DNA of 64,000 bases from Sphingobacterium sp. CZ-2 (GTDB lineage: Bacteria > Bacteroidota > Bacteroidia > Sphingobacteriales > Sphingobacteriaceae), in assembly GCF_004526235.1 (NCBI RefSeq), contig NZ_CP038159.1, forward strand, positions 3,861,977-3,925,976, in the 5' to 3' direction. Numbering within the stretch: position 1 is the stretch's first letter; each line of letters starts with the position of its first letter. Shown here piece after piece: positions 28,381 to 37,262 of the stretch. The translations under genes and the position numbers were made by a program. The notes beneath the pieces are model-generated. The model saw only the letters and a list, made by a program, of their open reading frames with translations, was not told the DNA's origin and searched no databases.

Positions 28381-29295
28381 ATGCTGAAACTACAAGTTAA
28401 CAATGAAACAAACCGATTAAAAGCTGTTATCCTGGGTATTGCCCATCAAAATGGTCCTACCCCCAAGGCCGAAGAGGCTTACGACCCCAAATCTTTGGAA
28501 CATATCTTGGCTGGAACATACCCCACCGAACGCGATATGGTAGCAGAAATGGATGCCTTTAAAACGGTTCTTGAAAGTTATGAGGTCAAGGTATACCGTC
28601 CTGAGCTTATCCCCAACCTGAACCAGATTTTTACCCGCGATATCGGTTTCGTGATCGACGATTATTTTATAAAATCCAATATCCTGCCCGATCGGGCTCA
28701 AGAGTGGGAAGCTATCCAATACCTCATCAAAGAAATCCCCTCGGAAAAGCTCATTACCGCACCTGAGGATATCCATATGGAAGGTGGAGATGTTATCCTC
28801 TGGAACGATCATATCTTTATCGGCACCTATAAAGGAGCGGACTACGCGGATTACAATACGGCCAGGACCAACATGAAGGGTGTTGAGTTTATCCGGGATC
28901 TTTTTCCGGGCAAAAAGGTAAAGGAATTCAATTTGGTCAAGTCTATGAGCAATGCCCGGGAGAATGCCCTTCATCTGGATTGCTGTTTCCAACCCGTTGG
29001 CAAGGATAAAGGAATCATCTATCCTGGAGGGTTTTTGGATCAGGAGGATTATACCTACCTCGTTGAGCTATTTGGCAAGGAAAACCTGTTCCATATTACA
29101 GCGGATGAGATGTACCAGATGTTCTCCAATGTGTTCTCTATCGATGAAAAGGTAGTAGTATCCGAGCAGCGGTTCACCCGTTTGAACAACTGGCTAACGG
29201 AACAGGGCATTGTGGTGGAACCCATTCCCTACCATGAAATCGGTAAACAAGAGGGACTTTTGCGCTGTTCAACCCTTCCTTTATACAGAGGATAA
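28381..29295 (+). CDS. Arginine deiminase/amidinotransferase-superfamily protein
   Basis: The 304-residue protein has the guanidino-modifying fold: FTRDIGFVID near 89-98, HMEGGDVILW with the conserved EGGD, a histidine in ENALHLDC, and the nucleophile Cys296 in LLRCSTLPLYR near the C-terminus. The superfamily includes arginine deiminases, amidinotransferases and dimethylarginine hydrolases. I cannot choose between these from sequence. A CtlX-like gene of the same superfamily follows after 18 nt, so the pair probably acts on arginine-derived compounds. The length is near that of DDAH and CtlX, shorter than a classical ArcA. Confidence 0.85.
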   Translation: MLKLQVNNETNRLKAVILGIAHQNGPTPKAEEAYDPKSLEHILAGTYPTERDMVAEMDAFKTVLESYEVKVYRPELIPNLNQIFTRDIGFVIDDYFIKSNILPDRAQEWEAIQYLIKEIPSEKLITAPEDIHMEGGDVILWNDHIFIGTYKGADYADYNTARTNMKGVEFIRDLFPGKKVKEFNLVKSMSNARENALHLDCCFQPVGKDKGIIYPGGFLDQEDYTYLVELFGKENLFHITADEMYQMFSNVFSIDEKVVVSEQRFTRLNNWLTEQGIVVEPIPYHEIGKQEGLLRCSTLPLYRG

Positions 29296-29313
29296 TTATT
29301 TTAGATATCATAT

Positions 29314-30231
29314 ATGCAAACAACGGATAGCATCTTGATGGTCAGGCCATCCAGCTTTCGAAAAAATGAAGAGACTGCGGTAAACAACTATTTCCAATCA
29401 GATGATAGCGAATCGAAACGATTGGCCGAACTGGCCTTAGCTGAGTTTGATAATTTTGTGAGCACGCTAAAAAGCGCAGGTATAAAGGTTGTTGTTATTC
29501 AAGATGACGGCAGTAAGGATACGCCCGATAGTCTTTTCCCGAACAACGTGATCTCCTTCCATCAGAACCAAGCCATAATCTATCCGATGTTTGCCGAAAA
29601 CAGACGCCGTGAAAGGACATTGAACTACTTGGGAAAATTGGACAAATTGGGCTATCACTTTGACAAACTAACGGATTACACCCATTTTGAAGATCAGAAC
29701 AAATTTCTGGAAGGAACGGGTGTCCTGATCTTGGATCGCGTGAACAAGGTTGCCTACTGCTCTATTTCCGACCGTGCGGATGAACAGGTGCTCCAACAGT
29801 ACGGCGAAGATCAGGGGTATCAAACCATCGCTTTCCATGCCGTTCAGTTGGTCGATGGCCAATACCTTCCGATCTACCATACCAACGTGATGATGTCCGT
29901 AGGGACAGCTTTCTGTTTGATCTGCCTGGATAGCATCAAGGAAGAAAAGGAAAGGATGTTGGTTGTTGATAAGCTTAAGGAAACGGGAAAAGAGATCATC
30001 CGCATTAGCGAAAAGCAGATGCATCAATTTGCCGGCAATATCCTTGAAGTAAAAAACACGGATGGGGAGCCCTATATCTGTATGAGTAGTCAGGCATTTG
30101 AAGCGTTGGATGAGGAGCAGATCAAGCATTTGGAGAAGCATGGGAAAATACTGCATGCCCCGCTATATAGTATTGAGAAATATGGTGGCGGAAGTGCGAG
30201 ATGCATGATGGCAGAGTTGTTCTATGAATAG
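29314..30231 (+). CDS. ctlX: Citrulline-utilisation hydrolase of the CtlX type
   Basis: The 305-residue protein resembles CtlX, first linked to citrulline use in Francisella. It has MVRPSSF, FPNNVISFH, LEGTGVLILDR and the terminal GGGSARCMMAELFYE with Cys297. It belongs to the same superfamily as the gene before it but to a different branch. Both are on one transcript by spacing (18 nt) and orientation. Ornithine is a plausible product, but the reaction has not been shown for this protein. Confidence 0.85.
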   Translation: MQTTDSILMVRPSSFRKNEETAVNNYFQSDDSESKRLAELALAEFDNFVSTLKSAGIKVVVIQDDGSKDTPDSLFPNNVISFHQNQAIIYPMFAENRRRERTLNYLGKLDKLGYHFDKLTDYTHFEDQNKFLEGTGVLILDRVNKVAYCSISDRADEQVLQQYGEDQGYQTIAFHAVQLVDGQYLPIYHTNVMMSVGTAFCLICLDSIKEEKERMLVVDKLKETGKEIIRISEKQMHQFAGNILEVKNTDGEPYICMSSQAFEALDEEQIKHLEKHGKILHAPLYSIEKYGGGSARCMMAELFYE

Positions 30232-30259
30232 AATGGCGCTGCCTTCTTTATTTTGCTAC

Positions 30260-30862
30260 TTAAAAACTGTCTTTAGCGATCTCTCTTCTTACACGGCTTA
30301 AGCTTTCGGGGGTAATGCCTAGATAAGAAGCGATCATCCATTGTGGAACCCGTAACAAAAGGCTTGGATAAAGCTCCATGAACTCCAGATAGCGCTCTTT
30401 AGCGGTCATCGCCAGCAAGGAGTTGATCCTTTTCTGCAGGTAATAGATACTCCGTTGCAATGACCTTTCGGTGAACATGCTGAAATCAAAATTCAGTTTA
30501 CCGGCTTCTGTAAAGAAATTCGGATGAATGAACACCACTTTGCTGGGTTCAATGGCCTTTATGAAATACAAGGAAGGTTCATCAAAGTACATGCTGGAAC
30601 GATCGGAGATCAACCAGTTTTCCGGGGCGAACTGAAGGATATGCTCCCCTCCTTTTTCATCCAGGGATAAAAACTGCAGGAGACCTTCTTCCACGAACAG
30701 CACGGAACGGCATACTTCACCAGACCGCATCACATACTGATTGTGCGAAAGCTCCTTCAGTTCATAATACGGCTGAAGGGCCTGGAAATCAGCATCTGTT
30801 AAGCCAGCCTTTTCACTATAGTATCTATAAAAATTACTGCCTTTTAACTGTTCTTCCGTCAT
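30260..30862 (-). CDS. Crp/Fnr-family regulator (cyclic-nucleotide-binding domain)
   Basis: The 200-residue protein has an N-terminal cNMP-binding-like jelly roll (about 25-130) and a C-terminal winged helix. The recognition segment MIASYLGITPESLSRVRREI is at 175-194. The ligand is not known; there are no clustered cysteines of the FNR type. It is co-directional with bshC and starts 9 nt after its stop. Many Bacteroidota proteins of this layout are annotated only as Crp/Fnr-like. Confidence 0.88.
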   Translation of the reverse strand: MTEEQLKGSNFYRYYSEKAGLTDADFQALQPYYELKELSHNQYVMRSGEVCRSVLFVEEGLLQFLSLDEKGGEHILQFAPENWLISDRSSMYFDEPSLYFIKAIEPSKVVFIHPNFFTEAGKLNFDFSMFTERSLQRSIYYLQKRINSLLAMTAKERYLEFMELYPSLLLRVPQWMIASYLGITPESLSRVRREIAKDSF

Positions 30863-30871
30863 GATAAAAAA

Positions 30872-32461
30872 CTAATAAAGGATGGTGAATTTAAAATCCA
30901 ACGGATGGAATGCCTTGACCAATTCCTTGACCAAATCTTCCTCGTATTTTAGGTATAGTACGGCAAAATTATCGGTACGTTCCTGTAATCCTCCCCCTGG
31001 GAACAACCTATCCTTGATGCGCTCGATCTGGATCAAGGCATCTTCGTGGTTTCTCTTTTCCGCTTTCAGGAATTTCTTCTCCAGGTTGTTCATGGCCTTC
31101 TTTAGCCTTGCCTTTACCGCATCGGTACTTGCCGCCAAAGTGGGGTCTATCTTATGGGCCCTTAACTTGATGCGTCCAAAAATGGCATTCATTTCCATCC
31201 ATTCATCCTGAAGCTGCAAGCGCTGTTTGGTCTTCCGCTTCACATATTCATTCTTCAGGGAATTCAAGGGCTTGAATATACTTTTAAAGGTAAGATCCAA
31301 CCGGAAGATCTTACTTGCCAAACCATCGTCGCTGATCATGGCCGAGTTCCTCGGGATCAGGATCGGGAAAGGTACGCTATATTGATCAAAATTTGCTTTC
31401 AGCTGCAACCAATAGACAATCTCCGCTCCCCCTCCTATATAGGCCAGGTTTGGAAGAATGATCTCTTGGTACATCGGCCGCATGACCACGTTCGGGCTGA
31501 ACCTTTCTGGGAAATTCTTGATCTCTTCCAAGAGTTCTGCTTCGGTAAAAAAGAGGTTCTGATGCAGTACTTCAAAGCGTCCGTCTTCAGTTCTTATCAA
31601 ACGCTCCCTGAATTCATCCGTTAAGTAAAAGAAATTGATTTCCCGCGCATGAACCTGGGTATCAAAACCCTCCTCCTCCAATTGTTCAGACGTCTTGTTG
31701 ATCGCTTTAAAACTTTTTTCCTGTAGGACATCTTCGGTCATGATGGGCGCAAAAAGCTCCTTGAATGCCTTTCTATCAGCATCGATAATAATTAGACCGT
31801 AATCTTTGAAGATTTCATTGACAAAGACTCGGGTGGCATCCGCTAAGGACCTTCCTTTTAGATAGGCTTCCTGAACCATCTCGGTAAGCTTGGTTGCCGT
31901 ATCGGATAATCCAAACGTATTGGTGTATTGCTTCACGACCTCTGCCATGGTATCTGTGCTCATCCGGCCGGTAGCAGAAACTCCATCTTCGTTCCATTCG
32001 ATCTTTTTGCCATACACCCGCGTATGGTTGATCTCTGCAAAATCGTGGTCTTCAGTAGCCATCCAATAAACAGGAACAAACTCTTTGTGGGGGTATGCTT
32101 TCTTCAGATCCTCTGCTAAACGGATAGCCGTTACGATCTTGAAGATGAAATAAAGGGGCCCTGTAAAGATGTTCAATTGATGGCCCGTGGTTACCGTAAA
32201 GGTGTTTTCATCGGACAATAATTGAATATGTTGGGCCACCTGTGGAGAAGATTCCAACAGGTCCTTATACTGTTCTTTCAGTTCCTTGGCCAATAATTCT
32301 CGGTGAGCAAATCCCTTTTTCAGTTTGATCTGCTCCCCAAATCCGGCTATATCAGGCTTATTGCCATAAAAGGGCGCCAATTTTTCATTGTTCCCTAAAT
32401 AGGCCAATAGGGTTTTTGAAAAACTATTGGTGTCACTGTAGTCTATATAAGTGGCCTTCAT
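30872..32461 (-). CDS. bshC: Bacillithiol biosynthesis cysteine-adding enzyme
   Basis: The 529-residue protein matches BshC in length and layout. There is an N-terminal Rossmann-like core with TVTTGHQLNIFTGPLY near 88-103 and EFVPVYWMATEDHDFAE near 128-144, and a long helical coiled-coil toward the C-terminus. It ends TNFAVLYLKYEEDLV-type sequence. BshC joins cysteine to glucosaminyl-malate in making bacillithiol, the low-molecular-weight thiol of many Firmicutes and Bacteroidota. Other bsh genes are not in the window. Confidence 0.93.
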   Translation of the reverse strand: MKATYIDYSDTNSFSKTLLAYLGNNEKLAPFYGNKPDIAGFGEQIKLKKGFAHRELLAKELKEQYKDLLESSPQVAQHIQLLSDENTFTVTTGHQLNIFTGPLYFIFKIVTAIRLAEDLKKAYPHKEFVPVYWMATEDHDFAEINHTRVYGKKIEWNEDGVSATGRMSTDTMAEVVKQYTNTFGLSDTATKLTEMVQEAYLKGRSLADATRVFVNEIFKDYGLIIIDADRKAFKELFAPIMTEDVLQEKSFKAINKTSEQLEEEGFDTQVHAREINFFYLTDEFRERLIRTEDGRFEVLHQNLFFTEAELLEEIKNFPERFSPNVVMRPMYQEIILPNLAYIGGGAEIVYWLQLKANFDQYSVPFPILIPRNSAMISDDGLASKIFRLDLTFKSIFKPLNSLKNEYVKRKTKQRLQLQDEWMEMNAIFGRIKLRAHKIDPTLAASTDAVKARLKKAMNNLEKKFLKAEKRNHEDALIQIERIKDRLFPGGGLQERTDNFAVLYLKYEEDLVKELVKAFHPLDFKFTILY

Positions 32462-32498
32462 CTAATCCTGGTCTTATTTAAATTGAAGAGGGAGTAAG

Positions 32499-33833
32499 TT
32501 ATCTGACAATAGATCCGTAGAGGTCGAAGTCCTCAGCCCGATCCACCTTCACTTGCACAAAATCTCCTATTCGAGCATAATTTGTTTTTGCATCCAATAC
32601 CACTTCGTTGTCCACTTCCGGAGAATCGTACTCGGTACGGCCGATAAAGAAATCACCATCCACACGGTCCACCAGGACCTTAAATTCCTTGCCGACTTTC
32701 GTCTGGTTGATGTCGTAGGAAATTTCCTGCTGCACCTCCATGATCTGGTCTACACGCTCTTGTTTTACCTCCTCAGGAACATCGTCCTCCAAGGAATAAG
32801 CATGGGTTTTTTCTTCGTGGGAATAGGTAAAACATCCTAAACGATCGAAACGGGTATCTTCTACCCATTCCAACATCTCTTGAAAATCATCTTCTGTTTC
32901 GCCTGGATAACCACAGATCAAGGTTGTTCTCAACGCAATATCAGGCACCTTATCCCTGATTTTGTTCACCAGGTCGATCTGTTTTTGCTTATTGGTACCG
33001 CGGCGCATGGAGGTCAACATATGATCGGAGATATGCTGTAAAGGCATATCCAGGTAGTTACAGATGTTGGAACGCTCGTTCATTGCATCCAGGATATCCA
33101 TGGGGAATCCAGAAGGATAAGCATATTGTAAGCGGATCCATTCGATTCCATCCACATCCGATAAATGACGCATCAGGTCCGAAAGATTACGCTTACCATA
33201 AATATCCAACCCATAATAGGTAAGATCCTGAGCAATCAGGATCAATTCTTTGGTACCATTGGAGGCTAAAAATTTAGCTTCCTTTACCAGGTCGTCGATG
33301 GATTTGGACACATGCTTTCCGCGCATTAAAGGAATGGCACAGAAAGAACAAGGCCTGTTACACCCTTCTGCGATCTTGAAATAAGAATAGTGGGAAGGCG
33401 TGGTCAATAATCTTTCTCCCAATAATTCGTGGCGGTAATCCGCTCCGATACTGGACAATAATTCCGGAAGATCATTGGTCCCGAAAAAGGCATCCACGTT
33501 TGGAATCTCCGATTGCAGCTCTGGCTTATAGCGTTCGGATAAACAGCCTGTTACAATCACCTTGTTCACTTTCCCCTGATCTTTCAATTCGGAGAATTGT
33601 AGAATCGTATCGATGGATTCCTGTTTGGCGTTATCGATAAATCCACAGGTATTGATGACCACGATATCCGAAGATTGGATGTTGCTGGCCTCGTGAACAA
33701 CCTCTAATTGGTTGCCCTTCAATTGACCCATCAATACTTCACTATCGTGTATATTCTTGGAACAGCCCAAAGTAACCACATTGACGCGTGGTTTTTGGAT
33801 CGCTGAACTGATTTGTGCTTTCTTTGTTTTCAT
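32499..33833 (-). CDS. rimO: Ribosomal protein S12 (aspartate) methylthiotransferase
   Basis: The 444-residue radical-SAM enzyme has an N-terminal MTTase domain with cluster cysteines C24, C63 and C97. The radical-SAM motif CNRPCSFC has C158, C162 and C165. A C-terminal TRAM domain follows. It adds a methylthio group to an aspartate of ribosomal protein S12. It lies after ftsY with a 37-nt gap. Start and length fit the family. Confidence 0.95.
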   Translation of the reverse strand: MKTKKAQISSAIQKPRVNVVTLGCSKNIHDSEVLMGQLKGNQLEVVHEASNIQSSDIVVINTCGFIDNAKQESIDTILQFSELKDQGKVNKVIVTGCLSERYKPELQSEIPNVDAFFGTNDLPELLSSIGADYRHELLGERLLTTPSHYSYFKIAEGCNRPCSFCAIPLMRGKHVSKSIDDLVKEAKFLASNGTKELILIAQDLTYYGLDIYGKRNLSDLMRHLSDVDGIEWIRLQYAYPSGFPMDILDAMNERSNICNYLDMPLQHISDHMLTSMRRGTNKQKQIDLVNKIRDKVPDIALRTTLICGYPGETEDDFQEMLEWVEDTRFDRLGCFTYSHEEKTHAYSLEDDVPEEVKQERVDQIMEVQQEISYDINQTKVGKEFKVLVDRVDGDFFIGRTEYDSPEVDNEVVLDAKTNYARIGDFVQVKVDRAEDFDLYGSIVR

Positions 33834-33870
33834 ATGAATGTTGTAGCCTATATGAATAGAGAATCTACCC

Positions 33871-34833
33871 CTATTTGAATAGAGAATCTACAAAGTCTTT
33901 TTTGTTAAATAACTGTAAATCACCGATCTTCTCCCCTACTCCAATATATTTTACAGGTATTTTGAATTGGTCTGAAATCCCGATGACCACCCCACCTTTT
34001 GCTGTTCCATCTAATTTGGTCAATGCCAGGGCATTTACATCGGTAGCTTGGGTAAACTGGGTTGCCTGTTCGATCGCGTTTTGGCCCGTCGATGCATCCA
34101 ATACCAACAAGATCTCATGCGGAGCATCCGGAATGACCTTCTGCATCACATTCTTGATCTTTGTCAGCTCGTTCATCAAGCCTACTTTATTGTGCAAACG
34201 TCCTGCAGTATCGATAATCGCTACATCATCGCCATTACTTACCGCCGATTTAACGGTATCATAGGCAACGGATGCCGGATCGGACCCCATCGGTTGAGCA
34301 ACAACACGAACACCCACACGTTCTCCCCAAAGCTGGATCTGATCGACTGCCGCCGCTCTAAAGGTATCGGCAGCACCGAGTACCACTTTGTTTCCTGCTT
34401 CTTTCAGTTGGTGGGCCAACTTACCAATGGTCGTTGTTTTGCCAACGCCATTCACACCCACCACCATGATCACATAGGGTTTCTGATTTCCATACTCAAA
34501 GGTTTCGAAATCATTGCTGTTGTTCTCGGCCAATAATCCTTGGATCTCATCCTTCAATAAACGGTTAAGATCATCCGTAGATACATATTTATCTTCCGCT
34601 ACCCGTTTTTGGATACGGTCTACGATTTTCAATGTGGTGGTAACACCGACATCAGAAGTCACCAATACTTCCTCCAGGTTATCCAACACATCATCATCAA
34701 TGGTCGACTTCCCTACTACGGCTCTTGTGATCTTGGAAAAGAACCCCTCTTTGGTTTTCTCCAAGCCTTTATCCAAAGCCTCTTGTGCCTCTACGGTCTC
34801 CTGTTTCTTCTTGAAAAAATCAAATAATCCCAT
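33871..34833 (-). CDS. ftsY: Signal recognition particle receptor FtsY
   Basis: The 320-residue GTPase has a four-helix N domain, then the G domain with P-loop GVNGVGKTTT (126-135), DTFRAAAVDQ, DTAGRLHN and TKLDGTAKGG. It docks ribosome-SRP complexes at the membrane for co-translational insertion. The acidic N-terminal A domain of E. coli FtsY is almost absent, as in many short bacterial forms. It has its own promoter element after a terminator that ends the ribosomal cluster. rimO follows. Confidence 0.97.
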   Translation of the reverse strand: MGLFDFFKKKQETVEAQEALDKGLEKTKEGFFSKITRAVVGKSTIDDDVLDNLEEVLVTSDVGVTTTLKIVDRIQKRVAEDKYVSTDDLNRLLKDEIQGLLAENNSNDFETFEYGNQKPYVIMVVGVNGVGKTTTIGKLAHQLKEAGNKVVLGAADTFRAAAVDQIQLWGERVGVRVVAQPMGSDPASVAYDTVKSAVSNGDDVAIIDTAGRLHNKVGLMNELTKIKNVMQKVIPDAPHEILLVLDASTGQNAIEQATQFTQATDVNALALTKLDGTAKGGVVIGISDQFKIPVKYIGVGEKIGDLQLFNKKDFVDSLFK

Positions 34834-34869
34834 GATGTTAATGTGTTATAATACCGGATGATGTTGAAC

Positions 34870-34877
34870 CAAATATA
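34870..34877 (-). promoter_or_regulatory. -7 promoter element of ftsY
   Basis: TATATTTG on the minus strand lies between the terminator at 34892-34926 and the ftsY ATG, giving ftsY-rimO an independent promoter. Confidence 0.6.
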
Positions 34878-34891
34878 CTGAAATACGAGAT

Positions 34892-34926
34892 ACTAAAAAA
34901 GCCCTTTTGGATATACCAAAACGGCT
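34892..34926 (-). terminator. Terminator between DUF4295 and ftsY
   Basis: An 11-bp stem with one mismatch (34900-34910 with 34916-34926) has a 5-nt loop and, on the minus strand, a TTTTTT tract. It separates the rpmB-rpmG-DUF4295 cluster from ftsY. Confidence 0.75.
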
Positions 34927-34976
34927 ATGAATAAGATTTTTAAAGAAAAACTTTAAAAAAAGGAATATCGATCTGC

Positions 34977-35138
34977 TTATTTTGTAGCTGCAGCAACAAC
35001 CTCTTTTACTTTGTCGTTGTGTACCATACTTTCTTTGAAAGTATAAGCGCCAGTTTTTGCAGATTTAGTAGTGATAACTACTTTAGTGTATTCCTTACCA
35101 CCACCTTTTTGTAATGATGCAACCGCTTTCTTTGCCAT
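34977..35138 (-). CDS. DUF4295 small ribosome-associated-type protein
   Basis: A 53-residue basic protein runs from the ATG at 35136-35138 to the TAA at 34977-34979 and begins MAKKAVASLQKGGGKEYTK. Proteins of this family follow rpmB and rpmG across Bacteroidota, which suggests a ribosome-linked role. No biochemical function is known to me. It lies 42 nt after rpmG and ahead of a terminator. It is short enough to be missed by simple ORF filters. Confidence 0.88.
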   Translation of the reverse strand: MAKKAVASLQKGGGKEYTKVVITTKSAKTGAYTFKESMVHNDKVKEVVAAATK

Positions 35139-35180
35139 GGTATTATATTTTTATCAGGATAGCGCGCTATCCAAAGTTAA

Positions 35181-35363
35181 TTACTTAATTTCTTTATGAA
35201 CAGTTACTTTTCTCAATACTGGGTTGAATTTTTTCAATTCCAAACGCTCAGTTGTGTTCTTTTTGTTCTTCGTGGTAATATAACGAGACATTCCCGGAAG
35301 ACCACTTTCTTTGTGTTCAGTACACTCAAGGATAACTTGTACTCTATTTCCTTTTTTTGCCAT
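35181..35363 (-). CDS. rpmG: 50S ribosomal protein L33
   Basis: The 60-residue protein has the L33 pattern, with [11 protein letters not shown] near 7-17 and [19 protein letters not shown] near the end. Only one cysteine is present, so it is the zinc-free (C-minus) form. It follows rpmB by 74 nt in the usual Bacteroidota order. Confidence 0.96.
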   Translation of the reverse strand: MAKKGNRVQVILECTEHKESGLPGMSRYITTKNKKNTTERLELKKFNPVLRKVTVHKEIK

Positions 35364-35437
35364 TGTCTTACTTATTTATACCCTCACGGGTGAATTTCAT
35401 GATTCTTATTATTGTTGATACAACAGGCGTCTATCTA

Positions 35438-35671
35438 TTAAATATGACCTTTTTTGATGAATTTATCGATCGCTGCTGTAATACCGTTCTTATTGATAGT
35501 TTTGATTGCTGATGTAGACACCTTCAATGTAATCCAACGGTCTTCTTCAGGAATGTAAAAACGTTTAGTCTGTAAATTAGGATAGAATTTACGTTTAGTT
35601 TTAACGTTCGAGTGAGATACGTTATTTCCTTTTAATGCCGTCTTGCCTGTTAAATCACAAATTCTTGACAT
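35438..35671 (-). CDS. rpmB: 50S ribosomal protein L28
   Basis: The 77-residue protein begins MSRICDLTGK and includes GNNVSHSNVKTKRKFYPNLQ, the L28 core. Zinc cysteine pairs are absent. It heads the rpmB-rpmG-DUF4295 cluster, whose order is conserved in the phylum. A degenerate -7-like GATATTTG lies upstream, but I do not call it as a feature. Confidence 0.96.
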   Translation of the reverse strand: MSRICDLTGKTALKGNNVSHSNVKTKRKFYPNLQTKRFYIPEEDRWITLKVSTSAIKTINKNGITAAIDKFIKKGHI

Positions 35672-35875
35672 GATATTCGATTTTTTATTGTTGTTCTTAT
35701 TTGTAAACGTCTCTTAGAAACGAGTGTGCAAATATCTATATTTCTTTTGGGAAATACAATAGAAATTTAGGAAATATTTTAAAAATATCTGTGGAGTCTG
35801 TAGAAGTCAACAAAAATACTGTATTTTGCATAAGCATTAATAGCTATTGCCAACAATAGTTTTCAACAATTCACA

Positions 35876-36118
35876 ATGAATAAATATCTAGTTAAAGGAT
35901 TATCACTCGCAATTACCGGGATAATCGCCGTTTACATCAGTTACGACCTGATGGAAGCCGAAAATCATTGGTATAAGATACTCATGACCGTAGGAGTGAT
36001 CTTGTTTGGATATGGATTTGTTCTTTTGGTGTATCGCATATTTCGTAAGATCGACCGGAAAACCCTGATCGATAATCGGAATAAAAAACAGGAAGAACAG
36101 AATCAGGAAAAAGAATAG
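35876..36118 (+). CDS. Small two-helix membrane protein
   Basis: The 80-residue protein has hydrophobic segments at about 8-24 and 34-54 and a charged C-terminal tail rich in Lys, Asn, Gln and Glu. I do not recognise the family. recO starts 5 nt after its stop, so the two are co-transcribed. Confidence 0.7.
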   Translation: MNKYLVKGLSLAITGIIAVYISYDLMEAENHWYKILMTVGVILFGYGFVLLVYRIFRKIDRKTLIDNRNKKQEEQNQEKE

Positions 36119-36123
36119 GGGAT

Positions 36124-36840
36124 ATGCTGATCCAAACCAAGGGTATTCCATTAAAGATCACCAATTATTCGGAGAGCTCTGTCGTTGCACAGATTTATAC
36201 AGAAGCACTCGGGCTTCAATCGTATTTAATAAATGGCGCTCGGAAGCCTAAGGCCAAGATTCCAACGAATATGCTGCAACCCTTGCATTTATTGGAATTG
36301 GTGGTCTATAATAAAGAGGGTGGCAGCCTGCAACGGATAAAAGAGGCGCATCAGGTGCCTACCTTACGATCCATTCCTTTGGATATCGTAAAAAGTTCCC
36401 TGGCCATGTTCCTCAATGAGGTTTTATATAAGGTGCTGCGTCATCAGCATTCCGATCCACAATTATTTCATTTTCTGGAAAACGCCATCATCTGGTTGGA
36501 TGAAAGTTCTGAAGGACTTGCCAACTTCCATCTGGTATTCCTCCTGAAATTGAGCCATTACCTCGGCTTTAGACCGGCCATCAGCAATAAACCTTATTTT
36601 GATCTTCGAGAGGGGGTATTTAGGTCGGTTTTGCCTGGGCATGTACAGGTCATTCAGGAACCTTACAGCCAGATTCTAAGGGATATACTGCAAACAAATT
36701 TTAACGATTGTAACAAAATAAAACTAAATAAAGAGGATCGATCGTATTTATTACAGAAAATAATCGATTATTATCGTTTGCATACGGAGAATTTTGGAGA
36801 ATTGAATGCTTTGTACATCTTGGAGGAAATCTTTAGTTAA
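36124..36840 (+). CDS. recO: DNA repair protein RecO
   Basis: The 238-residue protein starts with the OB-fold segment LIQTKGIPLKITNYSESSVVAQIYTEALG, typical of RecO. It has a helical C-terminal domain with LSHYLGFRP near 145-153. RecO acts with RecR and RecF in loading RecA on SSB-coated DNA. The cysteine zinc finger found in many RecO proteins is not evident here, as in other Bacteroidota. It sits behind a small membrane protein gene. Confidence 0.93.
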   Translation: MLIQTKGIPLKITNYSESSVVAQIYTEALGLQSYLINGARKPKAKIPTNMLQPLHLLELVVYNKEGGSLQRIKEAHQVPTLRSIPLDIVKSSLAMFLNEVLYKVLRHQHSDPQLFHFLENAIIWLDESSEGLANFHLVFLLKLSHYLGFRPAISNKPYFDLREGVFRSVLPGHVQVIQEPYSQILRDILQTNFNDCNKIKLNKEDRSYLLQKIIDYYRLHTENFGELNALYILEEIFS

Positions 36841-36859
36841 GTTTTCCATTCCCTACAAA

Positions 36860-36894
36860 TGAAAAAGCCCATTGATGATGAACCAATGAGCTTT
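36860..36894 (-). terminator. Terminator of the cold-shock gene
   Basis: An 11-bp stem with one mismatch (36864-36874 with 36884-36894) is followed on the minus strand by TTTTTC. It lies about 30 nt past the csp stop codon and close to the recO stop, so it could serve both directions. Confidence 0.65.
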
Positions 36895-36924
36895 GCCACA
36901 ATAAATATATTTTGAATCTATTCC

Positions 36925-37116
36925 TTAGATAAGTTTTACATTTACCGCGTTAAGACCTTTACGGCCTTGTTCCACTTCGTAAGACACATGATCCTTTTCA
37001 CGAACTTTGTCTACTAATCCTGAAACGTGAACAAAGATTTCACCTTCGCCAGAATTTGGAATGATGAAACCGAAACCTTTGGCTTCATTAAAGAATTTTA
37101 CTACTCCTTCTTGCAT
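36925..37116 (-). CDS. Cold-shock protein (CspA family)
   Basis: The 63-residue protein is a single cold-shock domain. It has the RNA-binding motifs KGFGFI (13-18) and IFVHVSGL (27-34). It binds single-stranded RNA/DNA and probably acts as an RNA chaperone. Its 5' side carries a long AT-rich region shared with the divergent SIMPL gene, consistent with a sizeable leader, but I cannot fix a promoter. Confidence 0.95.
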   Translation of the reverse strand: MQEGVVKFFNEAKGFGFIIPNSGEGEIFVHVSGLVDKVREKDHVSYEVEQGRKGLNAVNVKLI

Positions 37117-37262
37117 GTTATTAATTATTGTTTTTTTTAAAGATATTATATTTTTTCTAAAAATGAATTAATTTTTTCCCCTTTCCTTTTAAACAATCTA
37201 AATTTTTATCTGTCTATTTTGGAAAGGTTTTTGTCAATCACCTTAAAGAAACAAAAAATAAT

